Shown: positions 63,061 through 64,000 of the stretch, piece after piece
How the letters are laid out: every line of letters begins with the position of its first letter
How positions within the stretch are numbered: the stretch's first letter is position 1
Source: Sphingopyxis alaskensis RB2256
Lineage (GTDB): Bacteria > Pseudomonadota > Alphaproteobacteria > Sphingomonadales > Sphingomonadaceae
Direction of reading: 5' to 3'
DNA length: 64,000 nucleotides
NCBI RefSeq assembly: GCF_000013985.1
Contig: NC_008048.1
Span: 2,979,001-3,043,000 of the forward strand
The notes under the pieces: model-generated
Seen by the model: the letters and a program-made list of their open reading frames with translations, nothing else
Database searches by the model: none
What the model was told of the DNA's origin: nothing
Position numbers and translations under genes: made by a program

Positions 63061-63962
63061 AGCATCTTCTTCAGCGCGGCGAGCAGCGTCTGGCGCGCCG
63101 TCAGGGCAGCGAGCGCGATAGCCAATAGCGGCAGCGCCAGCAAGAGCGCCCAGCCGGTGACGCCAAGCGAGGCGGTCGCGGCGAGCCCGGCGGTCACTCC
63201 CGACCATTGCCAGCCGACGAGCAGCATGATCGCCGCCGCGACCAGACTGCCGAGCGCAATGCCATAGGCGGTGTCGATCGCGATCCGGCGCTGGAACAGT
63301 CGCGCGATCTGGCGGTCGGTCGCGCCGATCAGGTGCAGCATCTCGATCGTCGCAAAATGCGTGCCGAGCGCGGCGCGCGCGGTCATGATCACCACCGCGG
63401 CGCTGGCGAGCGCCATCAGGACGACGAGCCCGGCGGCGATCCACGCGAGCGAACGGATCAGCCGCGCGACGGGACTTAGCCATTCGGCATGGGCGATGAT
63501 CCGCGCGCCCGGCGCCTCGCGCGCGACGAGTGTTTCGAGCGCCTTCATCGCTCCCGCGCGGTCGTCGCCGACGAAGTCGATGTCGACAAGCGCCGGGAGC
63601 GGGAGTGACGCCAGCACCGGGTCGTCGCCTTCGGTGCGGCCGAACCATTGGCCGAGCATCGCCTGCAATTCCTCGCGCTCGACCGCGCGCGCCGCGCGGA
63701 CGAAGGGGGCGGCGCTGGCGGCGCGGCGGAGCGCCGCCGCCTGCGCGGCGCGCGTCACGGGATTGGCGGTGACGATCTGGACGGTGACGCGGCCCGCAAT
63801 CGCATCGCCGATCGCATTGGCCGATCGCGCGAGCCCGATCCCCGCGGCGGCGGCGAGCAGGGTCAGCATCATCAGGATTGCGATGATCCACGGCGTCGGC
63901 CCCGACAGGCGGCGGTCGGGGAGCAGGCGGCGGTGCTGGACGGGAACGCGGGGGATGATCAT
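63057..63962 (-). CDS. ftsX: Cell-division ABC transporter membrane subunit FtsX
   Basis: 301 residues. Four helices: WIIAILMMLTLLAAAAGIGLA, WIAAGLVVLMALASAAVVIMTA, AIDTAYGIALGSLVAAAIMLLVGW, and GWALLLALPLLAIALAALTA. The large periplasmic loop (residues ~50-180) and HFATIEMLHLIGATDRQIARLFQRRI are FtsX features. With FtsE it activates septal peptidoglycan hydrolases. ATG at 63962 preferred; the frame stays open beyond it. Confidence 0.9.
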   Translation of the reverse strand: MIIPRVPVQHRRLLPDRRLSGPTPWIIAILMMLTLLAAAAGIGLARSANAIGDAIAGRVTVQIVTANPVTRAAQAAALRRAASAAPFVRAARAVEREELQAMLGQWFGRTEGDDPVLASLPLPALVDIDFVGDDRAGAMKALETLVAREAPGARIIAHAEWLSPVARLIRSLAWIAAGLVVLMALASAAVVIMTARAALGTHFATIEMLHLIGATDRQIARLFQRRIAIDTAYGIALGSLVAAAIMLLVGWQWSGVTAGLAATASLGVTGWALLLALPLLAIALAALTARQTLLAALKKML

Positions 63963-63969
63963 GCCCAAA

Positions 63970-64000
63970 TCACGCCCTGTTCGCCGGCGGATAGCGCAGC
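63970..64000 (-). CDS. Possible 3' end of ftsE
   Basis: On the minus strand the last in-frame segment reads LRYPPANRA and stops at 63970-63972, 7 nt before the ftsX ATG. ftsE normally precedes ftsX, but only about 9 residues are visible, and another reading frame ends on the ATGA at the ftsX start; neither can be proven here. Confidence 0.3.
   Translation of the reverse strand, partial: LRYPPANRA

Overview
The window is high-GC chromosomal DNA from an alphaproteobacterium. Gene content and order point to the Sphingomonadaceae, probably a Sphingopyxis-like genome; this is inferred from the gene complement, the dispersed repeats and the protein style, since no 16S gene is present. No rRNA, tRNA, CRISPR array, prophage or complete insertion sequence was seen. 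Nearly all genes are tightly packed housekeeping genes, many joined by 4-nt ATGA/GTGA overlaps.

The central feature is a likely chromosomal replication origin at about 15.94-16.28 kb. Leftward from it runs ppsR-maf-aroE-coaE-dnaQ-hpf-ptsN, and rightward runs hemE-hemJ-rho. The intergenic gap carries two perfect DnaA boxes and an AT-rich stretch. Eight to twelve kb to the right is the partition region: mnmE-mnmG-rsmG-parA-parB, with three ParB-type parS palindromes, two of them inside coding sequence. Genes on either side of the gap point away from it, as expected for an origin. mnmE appears to lack any ATG/GTG/TTG start and may begin at a CTG that overlaps the preceding stop codon.

1-15.9 kb: partial isoaspartyl peptidase, secreted amidohydrolase, S8 protease lipoprotein, a REP hairpin and a MITE, HAD phosphatase-dapD, gpmA, an Hsp20 gene with a heat-shock promoter and RNA-thermometer-like leader, a coupled lipoprotein/M14 peptidase/GNAT operon, a cell-wall hydrolase, then the leftward origin-flanking operon. 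16.3-28.4 kb: heme genes, rho with a hairpin-rich leader, a TerC-family membrane protein, an AT-richer two-gene island encoding a retropepsin-like protease, a few enzymes and the partition region. 28.8-37 kb: a small chaperone/usher-like surface operon (DUF4402, PapD-like chaperone, usher-like protein) followed by a flavoprotein-GtrA-GT-C envelope glycosylation locus. 37-48 kb: msrB, a CYP153-like P450, an ABC exporter, queG, a second MITE that supplies or adjoins the stop codons of both flanking genes, an EI24-type membrane protein, an adenosine/PfkB kinase, a polysaccharide flippase and gpsA-tsaD. 48.4-53.4 kb: hemC-hemD with a Mic60/mitofilin-like gene, then glutaryl-CoA dehydrogenase and a CoA-transferase. 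53.8-64 kb: a TonB receptor divergent from a TetR regulator with a palindrome midway between them, metX-metW, hisC-prephenate dehydrogenase, and plsC-ydcF-ftsX.

The genes mostly serve core functions: chromosome replication and segregation, tRNA modification (mnmE/G, tsaD, queG), heme, lysine, aromatic amino acid, histidine and methionine synthesis, and envelope biogenesis. The accessory elements are two MITEs, several REP-like inverted repeats, the retropepsin island and the surface-fibre operon.
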